Origin: an uncultured Collinsella sp.
Lineage (GTDB): Bacteria > Actinomycetota > Coriobacteriia > Coriobacteriales > Coriobacteriaceae
Length of the DNA: 47,983 nucleotides
Reading direction: 5' to 3'
Assembly: GCA_902482035.1 (NCBI GenBank)
Contig: CABSYW010000020.1
Span: forward strand, 1 to 47,983
In this document: in pieces, positions 23,301 through 31,306 of the stretch
How the letters are laid out: each line of letters begins with the position of its first letter
Position numbering within the stretch: position 1 is the first letter of the stretch
The notes under the pieces: model-generated
The model's input: only the letters and a program-made list of their open reading frames with translations
The model's database searches: none
Told to the model about the DNA's origin: nothing
Position numbers and translations under genes: made by a program

Positions 23301-24740
23301 CTAGTCCAGACGACGGGTTTGCGCCACGTGCTTATACCAGTATGCGCTTGCCTTGGGTGTGCGCTTTTGGGTTTCAAAGTCAACGTAGAAGAAGCCGTAA
23401 CGCTTGTTGTAACCGTTGGTCCAGGAAAACTGATCCTGCAGGCTCCACAGGAAGTAGCCGCCCACGTTGACGCCCACCTCCATGGCCTTGAGCAACCAGC
23501 GCAGGTGCTGCTCGATGTAGTCGATGCGCGGCTGATCGTCCACAAAACCGTCCTTGTAGGGGTCCTTGTAGCCCATGCCGTTCTCGGTGATGAAGATCTG
23601 CTTGTAGTTGGGGTAGCGCTGCTTAATGTAGACGAGCAGATCGAACAGGCCCTCGGGATAGATGATCCAGTCCCAGTCGGTGGTGGGGACGCCGGGCTTG
23701 TTCACATGCTCGCCAATGCCCTTAACGCGCCAGCGGCCAGTGCCCTTCTCGCCCGTACCGTTGTGGTGCAGGTCGTTCTCGCCATCGTAGGCCTTCAAGA
23801 AGCGGCACTGGTAGTTGTTAACGCCCAGGTAGTCGTTGTAGAGCGCGGCCTCGCGCATGATTTCCAGATCCTCGTCTAGGATCTCGATGGTGCCGCCCGA
23901 GACGGCAGCCAAGCGGTTGGCGCACTCGAGGGTGTCGGGCGCGTAGTCGCCGCGGAAGGTGGCGTCGAGCAAGAACTGGTTCTGCAGCACGTGCTCGTTG
24001 TTGGCGGCTTTGATGTCGGCGGGGTCGTTCTCGTTGAGCGGATACTTAAACTCCAGCGACTGAATGACGCCGATCTTGCCCTTAAAGCCGCCGTTGTGGA
24101 AGGCCAGCACGGCCTTGGCGTGGGCGAGCATCATGTTGTGCTCGCACTGGAAGGCCTCGGCCAGATGCGCCTTGACGCCACCGGGGAAGGTGCCCTCGAT
24201 GTAGGTGTTGGAGGCGTCGGCCCAGATCTCGTTAAAGGTGAACCAGTAGGTCACCTGGTCGGCGTACTCCTTAAAGCAGAAGGTGGCAAAGTCCACAAAG
24301 GCGTCGATGGTCTCGCGGTTGAGGAAATCGCCCTTCTCAAAGAGGGGCAGCGGCGTGTCAAAGTGATGCAGCGTGACGAACGGCTCAACGTGGTGCTTAT
24401 GGCACTCGGCGAAGAGATCGTGATAGAACTGGACACCCTCGGGGTTGATTTCGCCGGTACCGTTGGGAAAGATGCGGCTCCAGGCGATGGAGAGGCGAAT
24501 GCCGTTGATGCCGAACTCCTCGCACAGCTCCAAATCGACGGGGTACTGGTTGTAGAAGTCGGAAGCGGGATCGGGGGAGAAGCGCCCCTGGGCCTCCAGG
24601 AAGTCGTCCCAGGCAACCTTGCCCTTACCGTGGGTGCGGGTCTCGCCCTCTACCTGGTAGGCAGCGGTGGCGCCGCCAAAGACAAAGTCCTCGGGAAACT
24701 GCGCGGGCGGGTTGGTGACGCTAGCAGGATTAACGGACAT
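23301..24740 (-). CDS. lacG: 6-phospho-beta-galactosidase, GH1 (cassette 3)
   Basis: The 479-residue enzyme has acid/base Glu171 (WFTFNE), nucleophile Glu386 (ITENG) and the phosphate-binding Ser439, Lys446 and Tyr448, with Trp440 in the same loop. Of the three copies it is closest in my reading to Lactococcus LacG: the strings LFAECHKHHVEPFVTLHHFD and FLNRETIDAFV correspond to LacG segments. It follows the permease gene by 66 bases, with a strong hairpin in between. Together with the LacE-like permease it is the best candidate for true lactose use. Confidence 0.93.
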   Translation of the reverse strand: MSVNPASVTNPPAQFPEDFVFGGATAAYQVEGETRTHGKGKVAWDDFLEAQGRFSPDPASDFYNQYPVDLELCEEFGINGIRLSIAWSRIFPNGTGEINPEGVQFYHDLFAECHKHHVEPFVTLHHFDTPLPLFEKGDFLNRETIDAFVDFATFCFKEYADQVTYWFTFNEIWADASNTYIEGTFPGGVKAHLAEAFQCEHNMMLAHAKAVLAFHNGGFKGKIGVIQSLEFKYPLNENDPADIKAANNEHVLQNQFLLDATFRGDYAPDTLECANRLAAVSGGTIEILDEDLEIMREAALYNDYLGVNNYQCRFLKAYDGENDLHHNGTGEKGTGRWRVKGIGEHVNKPGVPTTDWDWIIYPEGLFDLLVYIKQRYPNYKQIFITENGMGYKDPYKDGFVDDQPRIDYIEQHLRWLLKAMEVGVNVGGYFLWSLQDQFSWTNGYNKRYGFFYVDFETQKRTPKASAYWYKHVAQTRRLD

Positions 24741-24763
24741 GATGATCCAATCGTCTAGATCGA

Positions 24764-24797
24764 AGGGCCAGCCGGTCTTGGATGGTCGGCTGGCCCT
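24764..24797 (-). promoter_or_regulatory. Intercistronic hairpin between lacE and lacG (cassette 3)
   Basis: AGGGCCAGCCG/CGGCTGGCCCT is an 11-bp perfect stem starting 10 bases after the permease stop, without a T run. It matches in position the hairpins of cassettes 1 and 2. Confidence 0.6.
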
Positions 24798-24806
24798 GGG
24801 CGTTAC

Positions 24807-26582
24807 TTACTTCGAAAGCTGTTCACTCACGAAGGCGAGAGACTTGTCGCCGTTCTGGGAGAGCTCGATGTACTGCTTTCCGCGGCAGGCGACGCACTTG
24901 TTGCCCACGCGCTCGCAGTCCTTTTGCAGGTCGGCCAGGTAGCTGGCAGCCTGCGGGGCCAGGACGACCAGGTCAAAGTCGGGGAGCATGTCCACGTGGT
25001 TGCCATATGCCTCGGCAGCGGTTTCAAGATTGATGCCGCGCTCCTTGGCAGCCTTGGCCAGCGCGTTGGCGAGCAGGCCCGAGGTACCGCCACCCTGGCA
25101 GAGCACGAGTACGCGCTTGCCGTTAAGGTCGCTGGCGGTCGTTGCCTCGGCAGCGGGTGCTGAGGAGGCGGCGGGGGCATCGGCCTTCACGGCCTCGGCA
25201 GCAGCGCCGGCGGCAACGCTCTTGGCATCGGCCTTGCCCTGGAAGGCATCGTTGAGCTTGGCGGCCTTCTCGGCGTTCTTGGCGGCGAGCTCCTCCTGGG
25301 AGATCTCGGCCTCCTCGGCGCACTTCTGGGCGTCATAGGCACGGAAGAACGGATAGTACAGGGCAAAGTCGACGACCAGGATGATGGCGAGCATCACAAA
25401 GGCGAGCGGCTGGAAGCCCAGGCCCATGATGGTGCCGATGGGGCCGGGGACGGTCCAAGGCAGGGTGTACATAAAGCCGTTCATGCCCAAGAAGTCGATA
25501 AAGATCTTGAGGATCCAGATGTTGGCGATCGGAGCAAAGACAAACGGGACAAAGAAGACGGGGTTGAGCACGATGGGTGCGGCGAACAGCAGCGGCTCGT
25601 TGACGGCAAAGCAGACGGGGACGATGGCGGCCTTACCGACGGCGCGCATCTCCTGAGACTTGGCCAGGAAGCAGAACATAAAGACCAGGACGAGCGTGGC
25701 GCCGGTGCCGCCCATGCAGACGACGAAGTACTGGGCACCCTGGGTCAGGACAGCGGAAGCGTGCTGGCCAGCCTGGAATGCGGCCAGGTTGTCGGTCATG
25801 TTGGCAACAAGGGCGGCGGCGATGGCGGGCTCGACGATCGAGGGGCCGTGGACGCCGACGAACCAGAACAGGCTCATGGCGCCGTAGATCACAGCGAGGC
25901 CGATGTAGCCATCGGCAGCGGTGAACAGGGGCTGGAACACCTGGATGACACCCTGGGCAAAGCAGAAGCCAAAAGCAGCGCGGAAGACGATGTCAAAAAC
26001 CCAAAAGACGGTGATGCAGACGGAGAAGGGGATGATGTCCTTAAAGGTCTGCGAGATGTTGGGCGGAACCTGCTCGGGCATCTTGACGGTGATGTTGCGC
26101 TTAATGAAGAACTTGTAGATGATGCCGGTCACAAACGCAGCGATAAAGGCGGTCAGCAGGCCCTTGGAACCAAGGTAGGTGGTGTTGAAGCCGCTGGCGG
26201 CGTCCGTGGCGATGGTGTCGCTCGAAAGGAGCAAGAAGCCGATGATGGCCGCGCACATGCACGAGATGAAGTTGATCTGGTTGTTCTTGGGCAGATCGCG
26301 GTTCTGAGCGTCGGCGAAGTGCTTGGCCGTGGTGGCGGCGCAGGCGATGGCCAGGATACCCATGGAGTAGTTGTAGCACTTCCACAGGGCGTTGTTGATG
26401 TCATCGGGCCAGTAGAAACCCCAGATGTTGGGGACCGAGGCTACCAGGCAGAAGATGGACGAGAAGATGATGATGGGGATGACGGAGATAAAGCCGTCGC
26501 GAATCGCCTTGAGGTACTTGTTGCGGGCGATCGCGTTGAAAAAGGGCTGGCCCTTTTCGATGATGGCGATAAGTTGCTCCAT
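24807..26582 (-). CDS. lacE: PTS lactose-family permease, fused IICB (cassette 3)
   Basis: The 591-residue permease begins IAIIEKGQPFFNAIARNKYL, has IIC marks MPEQVPPNISQTFKDIIPF, HGPSIVEPAIAA and VNEPLLFAAPIVLNPVFFVP, an Ala/Glu/Lys-rich linker (about 430-485) and a IIB domain with Cys495 in LVLCQGGGTSGLLANAL. These strings are much closer to Lactococcus LacE than those of the other two cassettes, so lactose is the likely substrate. TTAGGAGC precedes the ATG. It is first in the operon and faces the divergent lacI 3, with a LacI site 61 bp upstream of its start. Confidence 0.94.
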   Translation of the reverse strand: MEQLIAIIEKGQPFFNAIARNKYLKAIRDGFISVIPIIIFSSIFCLVASVPNIWGFYWPDDINNALWKCYNYSMGILAIACAATTAKHFADAQNRDLPKNNQINFISCMCAAIIGFLLLSSDTIATDAASGFNTTYLGSKGLLTAFIAAFVTGIIYKFFIKRNITVKMPEQVPPNISQTFKDIIPFSVCITVFWVFDIVFRAAFGFCFAQGVIQVFQPLFTAADGYIGLAVIYGAMSLFWFVGVHGPSIVEPAIAAALVANMTDNLAAFQAGQHASAVLTQGAQYFVVCMGGTGATLVLVFMFCFLAKSQEMRAVGKAAIVPVCFAVNEPLLFAAPIVLNPVFFVPFVFAPIANIWILKIFIDFLGMNGFMYTLPWTVPGPIGTIMGLGFQPLAFVMLAIILVVDFALYYPFFRAYDAQKCAEEAEISQEELAAKNAEKAAKLNDAFQGKADAKSVAAGAAAEAVKADAPAASSAPAAEATTASDLNGKRVLVLCQGGGTSGLLANALAKAAKERGINLETAAEAYGNHVDMLPDFDLVVLAPQAASYLADLQKDCERVGNKCVACRGKQYIELSQNGDKSLAFVSEQLSK

Positions 26583-26642
26583 GCAATGCTCCTAAGAGTC
26601 GGTGGGTTAACAACGATGGTAGCTTTTGGCGTTCGGTTGCCA

Positions 26643-26662
26643 AAATGTTGACGTTGCTATTT
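26643..26662. promoter_or_regulatory. LacI operator at lacE 3
   Basis: AAATGTTGACGTTGCTATTT, half-sites ATGTTGAC and ATAGCAAC, lies 61 bp before the permease start. It matches the sites at 26763 and 26908 in inverted orientation. Confidence 0.7.
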
Positions 26663-26762
26663 TGTGACACAAAAAAAGACGCGAACCGGTGGTTCCTGTG
26701 CCTGCGAACCGTCGATTCCTTACGCGTAAACGTTTGAGCCGCCGGTGGCTCTGTGTTTGCAC

Positions 26763-26781
26763 AATGGCAACGTTAACATTT
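26763..26781. promoter_or_regulatory. LacI operator, cassette 3 (second site)
   Basis: AATGGCAACGTTAACATTT has half-sites ATGGCAAC and ATGTTAAC and lies midway between the divergent genes. Confidence 0.7.
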
Positions 26782-26813
26782 GGGCGACAAAAGCCGTTCG
26801 GGGAAGCAAAAAT

Positions 26814-26833
26814 GTCGGTGAACGGTAGGTTTT
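26814..26833 (+). promoter_or_regulatory. CCGTnnACGG-like shared motif upstream of lacI 3
   Basis: GTCGGTGAACGGTAGGTTTT aligns with the motifs at 16915 and 21860. Confidence 0.4.
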
Positions 26834-26907
26834 GGGTGGTGAGCGTATGGTGGGGGAGGCGTTAGATATACTTGAAGACGTTTCATTTGACTGCGCAAGG
26901 TGCCACC

Positions 26908-26926
26908 AATGGCATCGTTGACATAG
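26908..26926. promoter_or_regulatory. LacI operator in the lacI 3 leader
   Basis: AATGGCATCGTTGACATAG differs from the 26763 site at a few positions and ends 12 bp before the lacI 3 start, so it should mediate self-repression. Confidence 0.6.
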
Positions 26927-26938
26927 AAAGATCGACCT

Positions 26939-27943
26939 ATGGCCGCTGTTAAAAAATCGGTATCCGTCAAAGACGTGGCGCGCCTCGCGGGCGTCTCGGA
27001 GCAGACGGTCTCGCGCACCGTGCACGATTCGCCCAGCGTGCGCCCCGAGACCAAGGAGCGCGTGCGTGCCGCCATGCGCGAGCTTGGGTATCGTCCCAAT
27101 TTTGCCGGTCGATCGCTGCGCCGTGGCAAGTTTAAGACCGTCGGCGTCGCCATGTTCAACATTACCGGTACCGGCAACCTCGACCGTATGGAGGGCTTTG
27201 CCGCCGCGGCCGACAAACACGGCTACGCCATCACCCTCACTAAAGTAGATGGGCATCCGTATACCCTCGAGAGCGCATCGTCGCGCATGAGCGCGCTGCC
27301 GGTAGACGGCATGGTCGTGATCATGAATCGCATGCCGGCGGACTTTGGCACCTTCGAGCCGCTGCCCGGCATGCAGACGGTGCTCGTTACGATGCTGGAG
27401 CATCCGCTCTGTTCAACGGTCGATAACGACCAGTTCGATTGCTCGCGCCAGGTGGTCGAGTACTTGCTGGGGCGGGGGCACAAAACCGTGCACTTTATCT
27501 CGTGTCCCGAGCGCTCGCTTTCGGGCATGCGGCGCGAGGAAGGCTGGCGCGAGACATTGCGCGCGCATGGAATTGAGCCGCCGCGACTCGTCCGTGGGGA
27601 TTGGACGGCACAGAGCGGATATGCTGCCGGTCAGGCTCTGGCGGAAGATCCGACCTGTACGGCCATTTATGCTTCCAACGATGCCATGGCATACGGCTGC
27701 ATTCGCGGGCTCGAGTCGTGCGGAAAGCGTGTGCCCGAGGACGTGAGCGTGGTGGGTGTTGATGACAGCCTGGGCGATATCGTGCCCGACCGTCGCCTGA
27801 CCACGGTGCGCTTTGACAACAAGCGCGTCGGCATGTGGGCGGTCGACAAGATTGCCGGCGCCGATGGGGGTGCGTCTGGCGTGGAGCACATGCTGATCCC
27901 CGGTGTGCTTGTAGAGGGCGATACGGTGCGCGATTTGTGTTAG
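26939..27943 (+). CDS. LacI-family regulator of cassette 3
   Basis: The 334-residue protein has a LacI HTH (SVKDVARLAGVSEQTVSRTVH), hinge FAGRSLRRGK, and the sugar-binding marks GDWTAQSGY, IYASNDAMAYG and VPEDVSVVGVDDS. Its operators should be the ATGGCAAC/ATGTTAAC sites around it. The Shine-Dalgarno is weak (AGAAAGA about 8 bases before the ATG). It is divergent from lacE 3 and followed, after a 214-base regulatory gap, by lacF in the same direction. Its duty may therefore include lacF, although no matching operator was seen before lacF. Confidence 0.92.
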   Translation: MAAVKKSVSVKDVARLAGVSEQTVSRTVHDSPSVRPETKERVRAAMRELGYRPNFAGRSLRRGKFKTVGVAMFNITGTGNLDRMEGFAAAADKHGYAITLTKVDGHPYTLESASSRMSALPVDGMVVIMNRMPADFGTFEPLPGMQTVLVTMLEHPLCSTVDNDQFDCSRQVVEYLLGRGHKTVHFISCPERSLSGMRREEGWRETLRAHGIEPPRLVRGDWTAQSGYAAGQALAEDPTCTAIYASNDAMAYGCIRGLESCGKRVPEDVSVVGVDDSLGDIVPDRRLTTVRFDNKRVGMWAVDKIAGADGGASGVEHMLIPGVLVEGDTVRDLC

Positions 27944-28003
27944 GGTGCGGTCCTGTTTGGGTTGCCGATAATTGTGTTTGATATTGTTCAGATTGGTTCA
28001 AAA

Positions 28004-28076
28004 ACCGTTCACGGGCGAAAAGTGACCGTTCATAGCTCGAAATTACGTTTTGAGCTGTTCTTTTTTGTTTGAATGT
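28004..28076 (+). promoter_or_regulatory. Regulatory region of lacF
   Basis: It contains a CCGTGAACGG palindrome read on the minus strand (28005-28014), a second ACCGTTCA (28025-28032) and TGTTTGAATGT (28066-28076), the string shared with the deoR and lacA promoters. No LacI-type ATGnnnAC pair is present. Confidence 0.45.
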
Positions 28077-28157
28077 TATTGTTTCTGTCATACACAACGC
28101 AGCGCGTATGCCCGGACGCGATGCTCTCCATTGGTTCATATGTGAAAGGAACGCAAT

Positions 28158-28496
28158 ATGGCAACCAAAGAAGAAATCTCGATGGTTGGATTCGAGATCG
28201 TCGCATACGCAGGTGACGCCCAGACCGATCTGCTTGCAGCGCTCGATGCTGCTCGCGAGGGTGACTTTGAGAAGGCCGAACAGCTGCACAAGGATGCCAG
28301 CGATGCGCTCATCGGTGCCCACGACACGCAGACCAAACTGCTTTCGCAGGAGGCCGGCGGTGGCGAGATGGAGATGACCTTCATCATGGCTCACGCTCAG
28401 GACACTCTCATGACCACTATGATCCTGGAGAAGCAGACCCGCTTTACCATCGATGCCTACAAGCGCATCGCCGAGCTCGAGGCCAAGCTCGCCTAA
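28158..28496 (+). CDS. lacF: PTS lactose-specific IIA component
   Basis: The 112-residue protein is a small helical-bundle IIA of the lactose/cellobiose family. It receives phosphate from HPr on His79 in MAHAQDTLM and passes it to the IIB Cys of the permease; the conserved AHDTQTKLLSQEAGG loop is also present. It is the only IIA in the window, while three IICB permeases lack one, so it probably serves all three. GAAAGGA precedes the ATG. It is transcribed alone, since a strong terminator follows at 28528. Confidence 0.95.
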   Translation: MATKEEISMVGFEIVAYAGDAQTDLLAALDAAREGDFEKAEQLHKDASDALIGAHDTQTKLLSQEAGGGEMEMTFIMAHAQDTLMTTMILEKQTRFTIDAYKRIAELEAKLA

Positions 28497-28527
28497 CGAG
28501 CCCTCACAACCAAGTCCCCTTCCAAAA

Positions 28528-28557
28528 GCTCTGCCGCTACCCGCGGCAGGGCTTTTT
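28528..28557 (+). terminator. Rho-independent terminator of lacF
   Basis: GCTCTGCCGC/GCGGCAGGGC stem with a short loop is followed by five T. Confidence 0.88.
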
Positions 28558-28570
28558 CTGTCCTCCTCCA

Positions 28571-28637
28571 AGTTGCGGTGAAATGGGGACTGAATAGGGG
28601 CCGGCGGGCGCAAAACAATCCCTATTCCACCGCAACT
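28571..28637. repeat. Interrupted palindrome with GGGGAC motif
   Basis: AGTTGCGGTG (28571-28580) and GAATAGGG (28592-28599) pair with CCCTATTC and CACCGCAACT (28620-28637). The left arm holds the inserted string TGGGGACT. CATTGGGGACAGT at 28652 is a further fragment of the same family. Confidence 0.7.
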
Positions 28638-28754
28638 CATCCCGAGACAGTCATTGGGGACAGTCTTGGTGCGCTCCGTTCGTCCTCCCGTTCGATTTTT
28701 GCTCGGTGGGTATACTTCCTTTCGCATTAAACGCCGGACTGAGGAGGTATCCAA

Positions 28755-29777
28755 ATGCCGGATAACGGGTCAATACAAAAAAGAGACGCGCACGAGATGG
28801 CTCATGGGCGTCCTGTCCAGATAACCGAGCACACGACGGTAACCGAGCTGCAGCCCAGCCTGTCCGATGTCGTGTGCGCAAACAAAAAGCTGCAGATTGG
28901 CTTTATCGTTGCGCTCGTGGTCCTGGCGCTGCTGTCGGGCTTTGTAGCTCGTCCGCATTTCGCCGATACCAAAACTTGGGACTCCACCATCGAGGTCATC
29001 GACCAAAAGAAGGGCAACGTTTTGGCGCTCACGGCTTCATGCGTTGCTCTATCTGCGAGTATTACGGCGCTGCCGGGTGATACGGGAACGCCGGTTGCCG
29101 AGCAGCTCGCACAGCTTTCGGGCAACCTTGGTATTGTGCTTGCCGTGCTCTACCTAGAGAAATACCTGCTAACCATTTTGTGGTCGGTTGGCCTGGGCAT
29201 CTTAATCCCGTTTGCGTTGGTGCTCTTTGCGGTGTCGCTCGGCATTCACGGGCGCTGGAGCACGAGCGCTGTCCTGCGCCGTGTGGCGACGCGCGTGCTG
29301 GTGGTTGCCGTGATCGGCATGGCGCTCGTGCCCGCGAGCGTATGGGTGTCGCAGAAGGTCGATGAAACGTATCGCGTAAGTATTGAGCAAGCTGAGCAAA
29401 AGGCTGCGGACGCGGCCGACACCACGGACAAGCCAGCCGAGACCAGCTCAAAATCGAACAAGAAAAAATCCGAGGCCACGGAGTCCAAAAACGTGCTCGA
29501 GCAGTTGACTGATGGGGCCTCGAGCCTTGTTACGTCGGTGACCAGCGGCGCCAAGCAGATGACCGATGAGATCGTGCGGCAGGTGACCGATCTGATTGAA
29601 GGCGTCATCGTGATGATCGTGACCTCGTGCGTGATTCCTCTACTGGTGCTCGTGGCGTTTCTGTGGCTGGGACACGTACTGCTGGGGATCGATATTTCCG
29701 GCCCGGCGAACTATTTGACGGGCCGCTTTCTGAGCGCTCCTTCCAAGCACGCCAAAAAGGGTGGGCAGTCTGAGTAG
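28755..29777 (+). CDS. Polytopic membrane protein of unknown function
   Basis: The 340-residue protein has a 45-residue cytoplasmic N terminus and about five membrane spans: residues 47-66, 93-115, 125-165 (one or two spans), 178-200 and 290-315. A soluble segment rich in Ala, Asp, Lys and Ser lies between the last two (about 210-280). I do not recognise the family. GAGGAGG gives a strong ribosome-binding site 6 bases before the ATG. It is a single-gene unit between the lacF terminator and its own. Its position suggests nothing specific about sugar use, and it may be an unrelated housekeeping membrane protein. Confidence 0.8.
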   Translation: MPDNGSIQKRDAHEMAHGRPVQITEHTTVTELQPSLSDVVCANKKLQIGFIVALVVLALLSGFVARPHFADTKTWDSTIEVIDQKKGNVLALTASCVALSASITALPGDTGTPVAEQLAQLSGNLGIVLAVLYLEKYLLTILWSVGLGILIPFALVLFAVSLGIHGRWSTSAVLRRVATRVLVVAVIGMALVPASVWVSQKVDETYRVSIEQAEQKAADAADTTDKPAETSSKSNKKKSEATESKNVLEQLTDGASSLVTSVTSGAKQMTDEIVRQVTDLIEGVIVMIVTSCVIPLLVLVAFLWLGHVLLGIDISGPANYLTGRFLSAPSKHAKKGGQSE

Positions 29778-29813
29778 GCGGCAAAGCGATCTTTGGAAAA
29801 CCAACCGTAAGAA

Positions 29814-29847
29814 GGGCGGCCGAGATGCGTTCTCGGCCGCCCTTTTT
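29814..29847 (+). terminator. Rho-independent terminator of the membrane protein gene
   Basis: An 11-bp stem GGGCGGCCGAG/CTCGGCCGCCC is followed by five T. Confidence 0.9.
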
Positions 29848-29902
29848 GTTTGTTGAATACGTGACAAGCCGGGCATTCCCTGAATCCAAACGGTCAGCAA
29901 TC

Positions 29903-29992
29903 ATCCGTAAACGGTATTTGTTCAAAAAAGAACAAAGATAAACAAATAGTTGTTGCAGTTGATGTTCGAATGTGTTCAAATAAACACGAACA
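29903..29992 (+). promoter_or_regulatory. Regulatory region of the lacABXC operon
   Basis: ATCCGTAAACGGTATTTGTT (29903-29922) is the shared CCGTnnACGG motif. TGTTCAAAAAAGAACA follows. TGTTCGAATGT (29963-29973) matches the string before deoR and lacF, and with the AAACACGAACA at about 29982-29992 it forms an inverted repeat suited to a DeoR/LacR dimer. Confidence 0.5.
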
Positions 29993-30086
29993 GTGAAGAA
30001 CCGCACATTCAGATGCCCGGATCTGAACGCGATTCAACACTTCCAAACAGGAACTACGCACCTGCGTATCTCTCAAGGAGGATGTC

Positions 30087-30515
30087 ATGAGGGTTGTTAT
30101 CGCTTCCGATGCCGACGGTATGTCGATGAAGGAGTCCATCAAGGAGATGCTCATCGCCGACGGTCACGAGGTCGTCGACTATTCCGAGACCCCTGCCACG
30201 GACTTTGTCGATTCCGCGACCGCCGTTGCCAAGGACCTGCTGGAGCACAAGGATTCCCAGGGCTTTGCATTCGATAAGTACGGCGTCGGCTCCTATATGG
30301 CCGCCGTCAAGATTAAGGGCATGGTCGTCGCCAACATTTCCGACGAGCGTTCCGCTTACATGACCCGCGAGCACAACGGCTCGCGCATGGTCACCATGGG
30401 CCCGGGCGTTGTGGGCACCGAGGTCGCCAAGAAGATCGCCCGCGAGTTCCTGCGCGCCCAGTACGCCGGCGGCCGTCACCAGATCCGTGTCGACATGCTC
30501 AACAAGATGGCCTAA
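30087..30515 (+). CDS. lacA: Galactose-6-phosphate isomerase subunit LacA
   Basis: The 142-residue protein is one subunit of the enzyme that turns galactose-6-phosphate into tagatose-6-phosphate. It belongs to the RpiB/LacA/LacB fold. It starts with VVIASDADG, has FDKYGVGSYMAAVK in place of the GTGIG loop of LacB, and ISDERSAYMTREHNGSRMV, a LacA mark. The C-terminal FLRAQYAGGRHQIRVDML is typical. AAGGAGGATGTC precedes the ATG. It is the first gene of lacA-lacB-lacX-lacC; lacB follows after 63 bases. Both subunits are needed for activity in known systems. Confidence 0.95.
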   Translation: MRVVIASDADGMSMKESIKEMLIADGHEVVDYSETPATDFVDSATAVAKDLLEHKDSQGFAFDKYGVGSYMAAVKIKGMVVANISDERSAYMTREHNGSRMVTMGPGVVGTEVAKKIAREFLRAQYAGGRHQIRVDMLNKMA

Positions 30516-30578
30516 CGAGAGCCACCGAGAACTCGAACTTCTACCTCAACTTGTGAATTCAGACGAAAGGACGTTCTG

Positions 30579-31103
30579 ATGAAGAAGACCATCGCAATCG
30601 GTTGCGACCATATCGTTACGGACGAGAAGATCTATCTGGCCGACCGCCTGGAGCAGGCTGGCTACAAGGTGCTCGACTGCGGTACCTACAGCCACACCCG
30701 TACGCACTATCCCATCTACGGTAAGGCCGTGGGCGAGGCTGTTGCCAGCGGCAAGGCCGACTTTGGCGTGGCCCTGTGCGGCACCGGCATCGGCATCACC
30801 AACGCCGTCAACAAGGTTCCCGGCGCCCGCTGCGCCCTGGTTCGCGACATGACCTCTGCCCTGTATGCCCGTCGCGAGCTCAACGCCAACATCGTGGGCT
30901 TTGGCGGCAAGATTACCGGCGAGTTCCTGATGGCCGATATCATGCTTGCCTTCCTGGAGGAGCCCTACGAGAAGACCCCCGAGCACGATGCTCTGATCGC
31001 CAAGATCGATGCCTGCAACAAGGCCGACGCCGAGGCTCAGGCCGACCCGCACTTCTTTGACGAGTTCCTCGAGAAGTGGGACCGCGGCGAATACCATGAT
31101 TAG
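30579..31103 (+). CDS. lacB: Galactose-6-phosphate isomerase subunit LacB
   Basis: The 174-residue partner of LacA has IAIGCDHIVTDEK at the N terminus, HYPIYGKAVGEAV, the active-site loop ALCGTGIGITNAVNKVPGAR with the catalytic Cys, and RDMTSALYARRELNANIVGFGG. Length and motifs match LacB. GAAAGGA lies about 9 bases before the ATG. With LacA it forms the heteromeric isomerase. A 203-base gap follows before lacX, with no gene seen in it. Confidence 0.95.
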   Translation: MKKTIAIGCDHIVTDEKIYLADRLEQAGYKVLDCGTYSHTRTHYPIYGKAVGEAVASGKADFGVALCGTGIGITNAVNKVPGARCALVRDMTSALYARRELNANIVGFGGKITGEFLMADIMLAFLEEPYEKTPEHDALIAKIDACNKADAEAQADPHFFDEFLEKWDRGEYHD

Positions 31104-31306
31104 CGGGTATCCGGCGTAATTAACTAGTCCGTTGACGGCTCGCGTTTCTGTGATGGGGCGCGGGCCGGTTTGCTATCAGCCCAATTGGCCCAGCGGGCTG
31201 GAAGTGCATTGTTCTTTTGTTTGCGGCGCTGCCTCATTACCTTTCTGCTAAAGGCACGACGTTCACAATGGATCGTGCGAGATGATATGTGAAGGAGAAG
31301 ATTCCC

